32,889 bases of DNA from Proteobacteria bacterium UBA4656. Lineage in GTDB: Bacteria; Pseudomonadota; Gammaproteobacteria; Xanthomonadales; Ahniellaceae. The stretch spans positions 24,341 through 57,229 of the forward strand of contig DHLY01000130.1 in NCBI GenBank assembly GCA_002405525.1, given 5' to 3'. The translations under genes were made by a program, and so were the position numbers. The notes under the pieces are model-generated. The model saw only the letters and a list, made by a program, of their open reading frames with translations, made no database searches and was not told where the DNA came from. Of this stretch, positions 1 through 7,636 are shown one piece after another; the first letter of the stretch is position 1, and each line of letters begins with the position of its first letter.

Positions 1-942
1 GCCTCGCGCAAGGCCTCGCAGATGGTGCTCGACGCCTTCGGCCCGCTGCTGCCGGAGCTGATCGGCGGCTCGGCCGACCTCGCGCATTCCAACCTCACGC
101 TGTGGAAGGGCTCGAAGGACGTCAACGCCGGCACGCCAAGCGGCAACTACGTCTACTTCGGCGTGCGCGAGTTCGGCATGAGCGCGATCGCCAATGGCAT
201 CGCCCTGCACGGCGGCTTCATGCCCTACGACGCGACCTTCCTGGTGTTCTCCGACTACGCGCGCAACGCGGTGCGCATGAGCGCCCTGATCCCGACGCGC
301 GCGATCCACGTCTACACCCACGACTCGATCGGCCTCGGCGAGGACGGCCCCACCCACCAGCCGGTCGAGCACCTGGCGAGCCTGCGCTACATCCCGAACA
401 ACCGCGTCTGGCGGCCCTGCGACGCAGTCGAATCGGCGGTCGCCTGGAAGGCGGCGATCGAACGCCGCGACGGGCCGTCCTGCCTCGTTTTCTCGCGCCA
501 AAACCTCGCCCACCAGCCGCGCACGGCCGCGCAGGTCGAGGCCATCGCGCGCGGCGGCTACGTGCTGCTGGATACCGCCGACGGCAAGGTCGAGGCGATC
601 ATCGTCGCCACCGGCAGCGAGGTGGAGCTGGCCATGCAGGCCGGCCGCCACCTGCAGCAGCAGGGCATCGGCGCGCGCGTGGTCTCGATGCCCTGCGCCG
701 AAGTCTTCGACGCCCAGCCGCTGGAGTACCGCGAGGGCGTGCTGCCGTCCTGGTGCCGCGTGCGCGTGGCGGTCGAGGCGGGCGTGACGCACTACTGGCG
801 CAAGGTCGTCGGCCTCGACGGCGCGGTGGTGGGCATCGACACCTTCGGCGCCTCGGCACCGGCCGACCGGCTCTACGCCCACTTCGGCATCACCGTCGAG
901 GCGGTGGTCGACGGGGTGCGCTCGCAACTGACCGCGCGCTGA
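1..942 (+). CDS. tkt: Transketolase, C-terminal part (5' end outside window)
   Basis: The reading frame is open from base 1 and gives 313 residues, so the thiamine-diphosphate-binding N-terminal half lies upstream of the window. What remains is the pyrimidine-binding domain and the C-terminal domain. FGVREFGM carries the glutamate that activates the cofactor, and [19 protein letters not shown] is the hallmark substrate-binding loop. The C-terminal domain ends with [18 protein letters not shown], also typical of transketolase. The enzyme moves two-carbon ketol units between sugar phosphates in the cytoplasmic pentose phosphate pathway. The first ATG in view (base 22) is an internal methionine, not the start. 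Identification is secure. The gene symbol is generic because paralogues cannot be told apart from a fragment. Confidence 0.96.
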   Translation, partial: ASRKASQMVLDAFGPLLPELIGGSADLAHSNLTLWKGSKDVNAGTPSGNYVYFGVREFGMSAIANGIALHGGFMPYDATFLVFSDYARNAVRMSALIPTRAIHVYTHDSIGLGEDGPTHQPVEHLASLRYIPNNRVWRPCDAVESAVAWKAAIERRDGPSCLVFSRQNLAHQPRTAAQVEAIARGGYVLLDTADGKVEAIIVATGSEVELAMQAGRHLQQQGIGARVVSMPCAEVFDAQPLEYREGVLPSWCRVRVAVEAGVTHYWRKVVGLDGAVVGIDTFGASAPADRLYAHFGITVEAVVDGVRSQLTAR

Positions 943-953
943 TCGTGAGCGGC

Positions 954-1376
954 ATGCACTGGCCCGGCCTTGCGATCTGCGCTGCGGCCGGTGTCCTCGT
1001 GGTCGCCGTCGCCCATGCCGCGGCGGCCGGTGGCGACATCGGCGCGCGCGCGCCGGCCGCGGTGGTCGACACGCTCACGGTGGTCAGCTCATCGCCGCCC
1101 CTCGCGCCCGGGTGTGAGGGCACCGTGATCCTGCGTGCGACCTTCACCGCGGACGGCGTTTATGCCGATCCGCGGCTGGTCGAAATCGAGGAGCACACGG
1201 GCGCGCTGGAGCCTCACGAGCGCGAGCGCCTCGAGCGCGAAGCCCTGCGCGCGTTCAATGCGGTGCGCAAGTGGCGCTTCCGCGCGCCACCCGGCGCCGC
1301 GCTTCCGGAGCCCGGAACCCAGATCGACGTGCCCGTGCAGTTCGTGACGATGCCGGAAACCAAGGGCCGCGACTGA
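954..1376 (+). CDS. Small exported TonB C-terminal-like protein
   Basis: A 140-residue protein begins 11 bases after the transketolase stop. A GTG at 945 is an alternative start that adds three residues. The N-terminus (GLAICAAAGVLVVAVAHAAAA) looks like a signal peptide or a single membrane anchor. The rest resembles a TonB C-terminal domain: the stretch ATFTADGVYADPRLVEI, a charged helix rich in Glu and Arg, then the diagnostic AVRKWRFRAP and a final IDVPVQFV strand. There is no proline-rich spanning region, so it is unlikely to be a full energy transducer. It may be a stand-alone periplasmic domain that binds an outer-membrane or envelope partner. It probably shares the transketolase transcript. 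The family call rests on motif recognition and the function is unknown. Confidence 0.68.
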   Translation: MHWPGLAICAAAGVLVVAVAHAAAAGGDIGARAPAAVVDTLTVVSSSPPLAPGCEGTVILRATFTADGVYADPRLVEIEEHTGALEPHERERLEREALRAFNAVRKWRFRAPPGAALPEPGTQIDVPVQFVTMPETKGRD

Positions 1377-1389
1377 GCCGCGGCGCGGC
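1377..1389. terminator. Short GC hairpin between convergent genes (weak terminator candidate)
   Basis: The 18-base gap between the convergent TonB-like gene and mtfA contains GCCGC-GGC-GCGGC, a five-base-pair stem with a three-base loop. No T run follows on either strand, so it does not meet the usual rule for intrinsic termination. In DNA this GC-rich such a stem can arise by chance. Confidence 0.2.
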
Positions 1390-1394
1390 GCGCT

Positions 1395-2159
1395 TCACGA
1401 CGCCGGCATCGGCACCGGGCCGAAGTAGCGCGCGAACTCGGCGTGCACCTCGGGATGGTGCTCGGCGAGTACGTCCGGCGCGCTGAAGTAGTACTCGGCG
1501 CACACCGCGAAGAACTCGTCGGGCGACTCGGCGGCGTAGGGGTCCAGCACGGTCTCCTCGCCGCGGTCGACGGCCTCGGACAGCGTGTCGAAGCAGCGCT
1601 GCATGGTGCTGCGCCAGCGCCGCCACGCGACGACGTCGGCGAACGGCGGGATGCCGTCGGAATCGCCGTCGGCCATGTCGATCTTGTGCGCAATTTCGTG
1701 CACGACGACGTTGAAGCCCTCGAACGGCGCCGCGAGGTCGGCCTCGATGTCGGCCCACGACAGGATCACCGGGCCCTGCGACCAGGCTTCGCCGGCGAGT
1801 TCGTCGTCCCACTCGCTGACCACCTCGGTGTCGCTGTCGTGGTGGCTGCGTCGGACGCGGAACTGGCCGGGATAGAGGATCACCTCGTGCCAGTGGCCGA
1901 GCGCCTCGAACGGCAGGTGGACCAGCGGCAGGCAGGCCTGGGTCGCCACCAGCAGGCGCATGCGGTCGGTCAGTTCCAGCCCGTGGGTGGTCGAGAAGGA
2001 CCGCTGGTCGAGGAAGCGTGCGACCTGCACCCGCAGCCGCGCGAGGTCGTCCTCCGTGCGCCCGTCGAGCAGCCGCAGACTCGACAGCGCGTCCGACCAC
2101 GCGGCGTCGGCGACGGGTGTCGGCGCGCGTGCGACCCGGCGCCTTAGCCAGTCGAGCAT
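1395..2159 (-). CDS. mtfA: MtfA-family zinc-dependent peptidase
   Basis: This 254-residue protein is close to the length of E. coli MtfA. The start chosen is the ATG at 2159 (MLDWLRRRVARAP), matching the usual short basic N-terminus; the longer frame upstream has no family character. The zinc motif HEIAHKIDMADG places metal ligands at His154 and His158 and the catalytic Glu at 155, and a downstream DPYAAESPDEFFAV segment supplies the conserved third-ligand region. In E. coli MtfA binds the glucose repressor Mlc and has aminopeptidase activity. Whether an Mlc partner exists here cannot be seen. The gene is monocistronic, convergent with the TonB-like gene and divergent from the DAK2-DegV operon. 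Confidence 0.92.
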   Translation of the reverse strand: MLDWLRRRVARAPTPVADAAWSDALSSLRLLDGRTEDDLARLRVQVARFLDQRSFSTTHGLELTDRMRLLVATQACLPLVHLPFEALGHWHEVILYPGQFRVRRSHHDSDTEVVSEWDDELAGEAWSQGPVILSWADIEADLAAPFEGFNVVVHEIAHKIDMADGDSDGIPPFADVVAWRRWRSTMQRCFDTLSEAVDRGEETVLDPYAAESPDEFFAVCAEYYFSAPDVLAEHHPEVHAEFARYFGPVPMPAS

Positions 2160-2198
2160 GGGGCGCTGCGAATCGTGGATGAGGCGACGCGAGCGAAG

Positions 2199-2218
2199 CG
2201 CGTGGCGGCCGCCACGCG
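2199..2218. promoter_or_regulatory. Perfect 20-bp palindrome upstream of mtfA
   Basis: The sequence CGCGTGGCGGCCGCCACGCG equals its own reverse complement. It lies 40 bases upstream of the mtfA start codon, where an operator for a dimeric regulator would be expected. It has no loop, so it suits protein binding better than termination. It could still be a chance product of high GC content. Confidence 0.3.
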
Positions 2219-2444
2219 GGTGGCCGGGATCGACGGATGGCGCAAATTGGATCTCCCGGAAGCCCCCGCGCGCCGGCCGGCGTGCGGGGGAGTGACGCGT
2301 CGGCTCCCGGTCTGACGCGAGAGGCCCTGGGCCGGGTCCGCACCACCGGATGCGGCGCCGTCCACCGACCTGTACTCGGACCATCCCCATGCCCTGAAGT
2401 TCCACGCGCTGCAGTGCAGCAGGAGCGGCGGGCAGGGCCCGGAC

Positions 2445-2450
2445 TACACT
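2445..2450 (+). promoter_or_regulatory. Candidate -10 box (TACACT) of the DAK2-DegV operon
   Basis: TACACT fits the sigma-70 -10 consensus at four of six positions and sits 35 bases before the GTG start at 2486. The larger string CTACACTGCG also occurs ahead of the SPOR gene. No clear -35 hexamer is present 16-18 bases upstream. Confidence 0.35.
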
Positions 2451-2485
2451 GCGCGGCCGGCGTCGACGGCGGTGCAGGGGGAACT

Positions 2486-4321
2486 GTGTTGGAACGAGCA
2501 TCGACCTCGCAACGCCTGAGCGGATACGGCCTGCGGCGCGCGCTGATGGCCGGCATCCAGCGGGTGGTCGCGCGCCGCGACGAGATCAACCGGATCAACG
2601 TGTTTCCGGTCGCGGACGGCGACACCGGCACCAACATGGCGTTTACCCTCGGCGCCGTGATGGCGGCCATCCAAGGGCGTCGGCAGGGCCATGCCGGCGA
2701 ACTGCTGCGCCGCGCGGCGTCGGAGGCGATCGACGGCGCACGCGGCAATTCCGGCGCGATCCTCGCCCAGTTCCTGCAGGGGCTGAGCGAACATCTCGGT
2801 CCCGCGCGCCGGCTGACCCCGGAATCGCTGGCGCTGGCCACCGCGGCGGGCTCGCTTTCGGCCCGCGAAGCACTCGCGGAGCCGCGCGAGGGCACCATCC
2901 TGTCGGTGATCCACGCCTTCTCCAGCGAGTGGAACCGACAGGCGCTGGCCGGCGCGCGCGATTTCCGCTCCGGCTTCACGGCCGCGCTGGAGCGCGCGCG
3001 GGAGGCGCTGCGCGAGACCCCGCAGCAGCTCCCGGCGCTGCGCGAGGCCGGCGTGGTCGATGCCGGGGCGCTCGGCTTCGTCGATCTGCTGGAGGGCATC
3101 GAGGAGTTCATGCGCTCCGGCAAGGGCGTGCTGCGCGGCGCGCCGCCGTTGCGGCAGGCCGAGCCGGGAGTCGACGCGCCCGTGCTGCACGGTGCCGCCG
3201 AAACGCATCGCTTCTGCACCGAGTGTGTCGTCAGCGCGGACGCGGTCGACCGGCTGGCGCTGAAGGCCGCGCTGCTGGCCATGCCGCTGACCAGCCTGGT
3301 GCTGGCCGGCACCCGCGACAAGGTGCGCGTGCACGCCCACCTCGACGATCCGCGCGCGCTGTTCGAGGCCTGCGCGCGCTTCGGCCGGATTTCCAGCGAG
3401 AAGGCCGACGACATGGTGCGCCAGGCCGACAGCGCCGCGCAGTCGCGCGAGCGGGTGGCGATCGTGACCGATTCCGGCGCCGACATGCCGCCGGAGGAAA
3501 TGGAGCGCCTGGCCATCCACCTGGTCCCGGTGCGGGTGTCGTTCGGGTCGCGCGACTACCTCGACAAGGTCTCGCTGTCCGCGCGCGAGTTCTTCCGCGA
3601 ATTGCGCGAATCGCCGGTTCCTCCGCGCACCTCGCAGCCGCCGCCCGGAGACTTCCGGCGCCTGTTCGAGTTCCTGCTCTCGCACCACCGTGACCTGGTC
3701 TACGTCGGGCTCTCGCGCATGCTGTCGGGCACCCTGCAGTCGGGCGAATCGGCCGCCGCACGGGTCGACGCCGCGCGCGCGAGGGTCGTGGATTCGTGCC
3801 ACGGCGGCGCCGCGCAGGGGCTGCTCGCGATGGATGCCGCCGCCGCCGCCGCCGCCGGCTGGGACGCCCCGCGGATCGCCGCACGGGTCACCGAGATGGT
3901 GCCGCGCACGCATCTGTTCGCCGTGGTGAAGGACCTCAAGTACGGCGTGCGCGGGGGACGCGCGCCCAAGGCCGCGCTGCCGCTGCAGCGCTGGCTGGGC
4001 CTGATCCCCTTGATCCGCAACCGGCCGAATGGACGGCTCGGCATCGGCGGTGCGCTGTTCGGTCGCGAAAACCTGCCCGAGCGCTTCGCCGCTGCGGTGG
4101 CGCGTCGGCTCGACCCGTCGAAGTCGTGGCGACTTCTCGTCTGCCATTGCGACTGCATCGAGGACGGAGAGGCCCTGCGCCGTGCGCTGCGCGAGCGCAT
4201 CCCGAAGGTCGAAGCCGACTGGCTGATCGAGGCGGGCAGCGGCATCGGTGCGCACGCAGGCCCCGGTTCGCTGGTGCTCGGCGTCCAGGAAGCGGTCCCG
4301 CTGTCGGTACCGGCCGGATGA
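2486..4321 (+). CDS. DAK2 (DhaL-like) - DegV fusion protein, fatty acid/lipid kinase type
   Basis: The protein has 611 residues from a GTG at 2486 preceded by an AGGGGG ribosome-binding site. The conserved family N-terminus (LSGYGLRRALMAG) begins about a dozen residues in. Residues ~10-200 form a DAK2 domain with the nucleotide/metal motif VFPVADGDTGTNM and ARGNSGAILAQF. A middle linker domain follows. From about residue 326 the DegV fatty-acid-binding domain starts with VAIVTDSGADMPPEEM and contains SRMLSGT. In Gram-positive bacteria the kinase (FakA) and binding protein (FakB/DegV) are separate and phosphorylate fatty acids; here both parts are joined. The stop overlaps the plsY start (ATGA), and PlsY consumes acyl-phosphate, which supports a role in phospholipid precursor supply. 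A run of seven alanines encoded by (GCC)7 lies at 3836-3856. Domain identity is firm; the substrate is inferred. Confidence 0.9.
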   Translation: MLERASTSQRLSGYGLRRALMAGIQRVVARRDEINRINVFPVADGDTGTNMAFTLGAVMAAIQGRRQGHAGELLRRAASEAIDGARGNSGAILAQFLQGLSEHLGPARRLTPESLALATAAGSLSAREALAEPREGTILSVIHAFSSEWNRQALAGARDFRSGFTAALERAREALRETPQQLPALREAGVVDAGALGFVDLLEGIEEFMRSGKGVLRGAPPLRQAEPGVDAPVLHGAAETHRFCTECVVSADAVDRLALKAALLAMPLTSLVLAGTRDKVRVHAHLDDPRALFEACARFGRISSEKADDMVRQADSAAQSRERVAIVTDSGADMPPEEMERLAIHLVPVRVSFGSRDYLDKVSLSAREFFRELRESPVPPRTSQPPPGDFRRLFEFLLSHHRDLVYVGLSRMLSGTLQSGESAAARVDAARARVVDSCHGGAAQGLLAMDAAAAAAAGWDAPRIAARVTEMVPRTHLFAVVKDLKYGVRGGRAPKAALPLQRWLGLIPLIRNRPNGRLGIGGALFGRENLPERFAAAVARRLDPSKSWRLLVCHCDCIEDGEALRRALRERIPKVEADWLIEAGSGIGAHAGPGSLVLGVQEAVPLSVPAG

Positions 4322-4980
4322 GCCTCGCGCTGTTCACGTTCAAGCTGCTTGCCGCCTACCTGCTGGGTTCGGTGTCCGGCAGTCTGGTGCTGGGCCGCTT
4401 CCGCGGAGTCGACATCCGGACCCAGGGCAGCGGCAACGCCGGCGGCACCAATGCCTTCCGCACCCAGGGCGCGTGGTTCGCGCTCGGCACGGTGCTGATC
4501 GACGTCGGCAAGGGCGCGCTGGCTGCGGGACTGGGATTCTGGCCGCCTGAGGTGGCGGGCGTCCCGCCGCTGGCCCAGGCGCTGGCCTGCGGGCTGGCCT
4601 GCGCGCTCGGCCATATCTGGCCGGTGTTCTTCGGGTTCCGCGGTGGCAAGGGCGCGGCAGTGGTGGTGGGCATGGTGGCAGTCTGCCTGCCGGCGGCGCT
4701 GCTTCCGCTGGTCGGCGTGTGGTTGCTGCTGCTGACCTTCACCGGCTACGTCGGCCTGTCGACGGTGGCCGCGGCCCTCAGTCTGGTGCCGTCCGCCTGG
4801 TGGCTCGCGTCGGCAGCCGACCGGACGCTGCAGACCGGCATCGCGATCGCGGTCGCCGCACTGGTTGCGTACACCCACCGGGCCAACCTCGTGCGCCTCG
4901 CGCGCGGCACCGAGCACCGCTTCGAGGGCGTGCGCTTGCTGGCGCGGCTGCGGGGACTCGCGCCGCGCCGTCGCGTATGA
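4318..4980 (+). CDS. plsY: Acyl-phosphate:glycerol-3-phosphate acyltransferase PlsY
   Basis: A 220-residue integral membrane protein with about five hydrophobic segments. It contains the PlsY motifs GSGNAGGTNAFR (near residue 37, glycerol-3-phosphate site) and GFRGGKGAA (near residue 106, phosphate-binding loop), and ends in a basic tail. The enzyme transfers an acyl group from acyl-phosphate to glycerol-3-phosphate, the first committed step of phospholipid synthesis, at the inner membrane. Its ATG overlaps the stop of the DAK2-DegV gene, and its own stop overlaps the birA ATG, so translation of the three is probably coupled. Length and motifs are normal for the family. Confidence 0.95.
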   Translation: MSLALFTFKLLAAYLLGSVSGSLVLGRFRGVDIRTQGSGNAGGTNAFRTQGAWFALGTVLIDVGKGALAAGLGFWPPEVAGVPPLAQALACGLACALGHIWPVFFGFRGGKGAAVVVGMVAVCLPAALLPLVGVWLLLLTFTGYVGLSTVAAALSLVPSAWWLASAADRTLQTGIAIAVAALVAYTHRANLVRLARGTEHRFEGVRLLARLRGLAPRRRV

Positions 4981-5966
4981 GGCTGGATGAACTGCTGTCC
5001 GCCTTGGCGCGCCCGGGCGGGGTGTCGGGCAGCGAACTCGCCGCGCGCTTGGGGATCACCCGCGCCGCGATCTGGAAACGGATCCAAACCCTGCGCGAGG
5101 CCGGTCTGCCGGTGGCGGCCGTCCCCGGCCGCGGCTACCGGCTGGCCGTGGCGCCGGAACTGCTGGACGGGGAGGCGATCCGAAGCGCGCTGCCCGCCCC
5201 GGCGCGAGTGCTTCTTGGAACGCTGGCGGTCGATCCGGAGGTCGACTCCACCAGCAGTGCGCTGCTGCGCGACGCAGCGTCCGGCGCCCCGTCGGGCAGC
5301 GTCCGCCTCGCCGAACGTCAGACCGCCGGCCGCGGCCGGCGCGGCCGGCGCTGGCAGTCGCCGCTGGCGGCGAACGTTTACCTCTCTGTCCTGTGGCGCT
5401 TCGACGCCGGCTTGTCCGCCCTCGCCGGGCTGTCGGTCGCCGCAGGGGTGGCGGCGGCGGCGGCGCTGCAGGCATGCGGCGTGATGGACGCGCGGTTGAA
5501 GTGGCCCAATGACCTGCTGCACGGCGAGCGCAAGATCGGTGGCGTACTGGTCGATGCGGCCGGCGAGTGGCAGGGTCCCTGCCATGCGGTGGTGGGCGTC
5601 GGCATCAACGTGCGGATGCCGGCCTCCGCGGGCGTCGGCATCGACCAACCCTGGACCGACCTCGCGCAGGCGCTGGCTCCGGCCGCGCCCCCCGCCCGCA
5701 ACGCGGTCGCGGCTGCGCTGCTCGGCGCCTTGCTCCCGGCGTTGGCCCGCTTCGAAGCCGAAGGGCTGGCGCCGTTCCGCGCCGGATTTGACGCCCTCGA
5801 TGCGCTGGCCGGCGGGACGGTGGACGTGCAGGATGGCGGCGCACCGTGGGTTGCCGTCGCCGCCGGCCTGGGCGAGGACGGTCGCCTGCGGGTGGTCGAT
5901 GCGGCGGGCCGCGAGCACCGGCTTGCAGCCGCCGAGGTCAGCGTGCGCAGTCGCCCGCCCGCATGA
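4977..5966 (+). CDS. birA: Bifunctional biotin ligase / biotin operon repressor BirA
   Basis: The protein has 329 residues. The N-terminus is a winged-helix DNA-binding domain (SGSELAARLGITRAAIWKRI), so this is the bifunctional type that can repress biotin synthesis genes. The ligase domain carries the biotinyl-AMP loop ERQTAGRGRRGRRWQSP (near residue 115) and KWPNDLL with nearby KIGGVLVD (near residue 175), then an SH3-like C-terminal domain. It attaches biotin to carboxylase carrier proteins such as AccB, which fits the lipid-synthesis context of plsY. Its ATG overlaps the plsY stop and its stop overlaps the coaX start. Confidence 0.95.
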   Translation: MRLDELLSALARPGGVSGSELAARLGITRAAIWKRIQTLREAGLPVAAVPGRGYRLAVAPELLDGEAIRSALPAPARVLLGTLAVDPEVDSTSSALLRDAASGAPSGSVRLAERQTAGRGRRGRRWQSPLAANVYLSVLWRFDAGLSALAGLSVAAGVAAAAALQACGVMDARLKWPNDLLHGERKIGGVLVDAAGEWQGPCHAVVGVGINVRMPASAGVGIDQPWTDLAQALAPAAPPARNAVAAALLGALLPALARFEAEGLAPFRAGFDALDALAGGTVDVQDGGAPWVAVAAGLGEDGRLRVVDAAGREHRLAAAEVSVRSRPPA

Positions 5967-6709
5967 ACCTGCTGCTCGACCTCGGCAACACGCGGTTGAA
6001 GTGGGCCTGGCACGACGGCGTCACGCTGCACGCGCGCGGTGCCGTGGCGCACGCCGATCCCGGCTGGCGGTCGGACTTCACTGCGGCGCTGCGCGCCGGC
6101 CCCGCGCCCACGCGGGCATGGATGGCAGCCGTCGGCGCCGAACCGCTGGCCGCGGATGCGCGCGCCGCGCTGGCCGAGGTGCGACCGTGTTGCCGCATCG
6201 AAAGCCTGCAGTCGCCGGCTGCCGGCGCCGGAGTGGTGAATGCCTACGCCGAGCCCGCCCGGCTCGGCGTGGATCGTTTTCTCGCCCTGGTCGGCGCGCG
6301 CGCGCGCACGCCCGGTCCGGCCCTGGTCGCCGGCTGCGGCACCGCGCTGGCGGTGGACGTGATCGACGCCGAAGGCCGCCACCTCGGCGGGGTGATCGCG
6401 CCCGGCGCGCGGCGCATGCGTGAGGCGGTGCTGGCCAGCACTGCGCGCGTGCTGCCGCGCGGCGACCGGCCGCCGGTGGTGTTCGGACGCAGCACCGAGG
6501 AGGGCCTGGACGCAGGCTGCATCCTCGCCGTCGCGGCGCTGGTCGATCGTCTGGTGGACGAAGCCGCCGGCCGGCTCGGCCAGCCGCCGGCGCTGCTGCT
6601 GCACGGCGGCGACGCCGACGCGGTCGGCGACCGGCTGCGCCATCGCGGCTGCCTGGCGCCGAACCTGGTGCTCGAGGGACTGGCCCGCTGGGCCGCGCTG
6701 CACGCCTGA
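5963..6709 (+). CDS. coaX: Type III pantothenate kinase
   Basis: The 248-residue product begins MNLLLDLGNTRLKWAW, the phosphate-binding motif with the essential Asp6. Further motifs are LGVDRFLALVGA and the ASKHA-fold segment VAGCGTALAVDVID followed by LGGVIAPG. The enzyme phosphorylates pantothenate at the start of coenzyme A synthesis. CoaX-type kinases need a monovalent cation and are not inhibited by CoA. The gene is coupled to birA by an ATGA overlap, an arrangement known in many proteobacteria. Family assignment is clear. Confidence 0.95.
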   Translation: MNLLLDLGNTRLKWAWHDGVTLHARGAVAHADPGWRSDFTAALRAGPAPTRAWMAAVGAEPLAADARAALAEVRPCCRIESLQSPAAGAGVVNAYAEPARLGVDRFLALVGARARTPGPALVAGCGTALAVDVIDAEGRHLGGVIAPGARRMREAVLASTARVLPRGDRPPVVFGRSTEEGLDAGCILAVAALVDRLVDEAAGRLGQPPALLLHGGDADAVGDRLRHRGCLAPNLVLEGLARWAALHA

Positions 6710-6728
6710 GGCGCGACCGCAACGTCGC

Positions 6729-6734
6729 TACACT
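6729..6734 (+). promoter_or_regulatory. Candidate -10 box (TACACT) before the SPOR gene
   Basis: TACACT lies 20 bases after the coaX stop and 34 bases before the SPOR start. It is embedded in CTACACTGCG, identical to the string ahead of the DAK2-DegV operon. No good -35 element is visible, so it may depend on an extended or degenerate promoter. It suggests the SPOR gene has its own promoter. Confidence 0.35.
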
Positions 6735-6768
6735 GCGTGCCTCGTCCGCGGGTCGCCGGAATGGAGCC

Positions 6769-7428
6769 ATGCTGCCGCGACTGTTGTTCCTGCTGCTGCT
6801 CGCCGCCAACGTCGGAGTCGGCGCGTGGCTTTTCATCGCGCCGCAGCCGGCGCCCCGGATCGCGCCGGCCACCGAGCCCGGCGTGGCGCCGATCGTGCTG
6901 CTGTCCGAGCGCGAGGCGCCGCCCAGCGCCGAGCTCGCCGCCGCGCCTGAACCGGTCGCCGCGGGCGGTTCGGATCGCTGCGTGTCGATCGGACCATTCC
7001 CGACCCAAAGCGACCTGCGGCGTGCGCTGAACGTGCTCACGCCGGCGGTCAAGCGCATCCAATTCCGCGAGGTCCGCACCCGCCAGGCTCGTGGCTGGTC
7101 GGTGTTCCTGCCCGCGCCGAGGACCCGCGAGGAAGCGCTGGCGGTGGCGCGGCAATTGAACGACCGCGGCGTGCGGGACTTCTACGTGGTCACCGCCGGC
7201 GCGCAGCAGAACACCATCTCTCTGGGCCTGTTCCGTGACCGCGCAAACGCCGATCGTCGGCGGGCCGAGGTCGCCGCACTGGGCTTTGCCCCGGCGGTCA
7301 CCGAACGCGCGGAGGACCTGCCGTTGTACTGGCTGGATTACGCCGTCGCCGCCGACTCGGGCTTCGACTGGCGCCAGCGACTGCCCGACCTGCTGGAGAT
7401 CGAGCAGCGCGAGACGACGTGCTTCTGA
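6769..7428 (+). CDS. Inner-membrane-anchored SPOR-domain protein
   Basis: The 219-residue protein has one N-terminal membrane segment (LPRLLFLLLLAANVGVGAWL), a Pro/Ala-rich linker, then a SPOR-like domain. Its two half-repeats are visible as VSIGPFPTQSDLRRAL and ISLGLFRDRANADRRRAEV, each with the hydrophobic-Gly-x-Phe pattern typical of the fold. SPOR domains bind denuded glycan strands of septal peptidoglycan, so a periplasmic role at the division site or in envelope maintenance is likely. The start ATG follows a GGAATGGAG ribosome-binding stretch. A SPOR protein after birA-coaX is a recurrent arrangement in Xanthomonadales as I recall it. The precise function is unknown. Confidence 0.8.
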   Translation: MLPRLLFLLLLAANVGVGAWLFIAPQPAPRIAPATEPGVAPIVLLSEREAPPSAELAAAPEPVAAGGSDRCVSIGPFPTQSDLRRALNVLTPAVKRIQFREVRTRQARGWSVFLPAPRTREEALAVARQLNDRGVRDFYVVTAGAQQNTISLGLFRDRANADRRRAEVAALGFAPAVTERAEDLPLYWLDYAVAADSGFDWRQRLPDLLEIEQRETTCF

Positions 7429-7530
7429 ACCTCGGGTCCCACGGGCACGCTGCGAGAACGCCCGGCATGCCCGGCGGGCAGGCCGCAGGGATGCGGGCGA
7501 GGCCGTCATCGACGACAATCGGTCCCCGTT

Positions 7531-7606
7531 GCTGGCATAGCTCAGCTGGTAGAGCACCCGCCTTGTAAGCGGAAGGTCGTCAGTTCGATCCTGACTGCCA
7601 GCACCA
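7531..7606 (+). tRNA. tRNA-Thr (anticodon TGT)
   Basis: A 76-base cloverleaf with an encoded CCA end. The acceptor stem GCTGGCA pairs with TGCCAGC. The D arm is GCTC...GAGC, and the T arm GTCAG-TTCGATC-CTGAC is perfect. The anticodon loop CTTGTAA gives anticodon TGT, reading ACA/ACG threonine codons. The anticodon stem has a mismatch at its outermost pair (C27-A43). GACAAT at 7514-7519 could be its -10 box. Confidence 0.96.
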
Positions 7607-7636
7607 TCCCGAACCGCGCCGCCACGGAACGACCCC

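Larger units (their letters stand above)
2160..2485. other. Divergent intergenic region, mtfA / DAK2-DegV operon
   Basis: This 326-base stretch holds the promoters of two divergent transcription units. I see no convincing gene in it. It contains a perfect 20-base palindrome on the mtfA side (2199-2218) and a TACACT box near the right end (2445-2450). A long frame reads through from the right-hand gene, but that sequence is Arg/Pro/Gly-rich and looks non-coding. Confidence 0.6.

Noticed and set aside
2160..3516. Minus-strand open frames running through the DAK2-DegV gene, including an extension of mtfA
   Set aside because: They are opposite a clear plus-strand gene and show only low-complexity Arg/Pro/Ala sequence.
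3836..3856. (GCC)7 trinucleotide run in the DAK2-DegV gene
   Set aside because: It keeps the frame and encodes a short alanine run in a GC-rich gene. There is no sign of phase variation.
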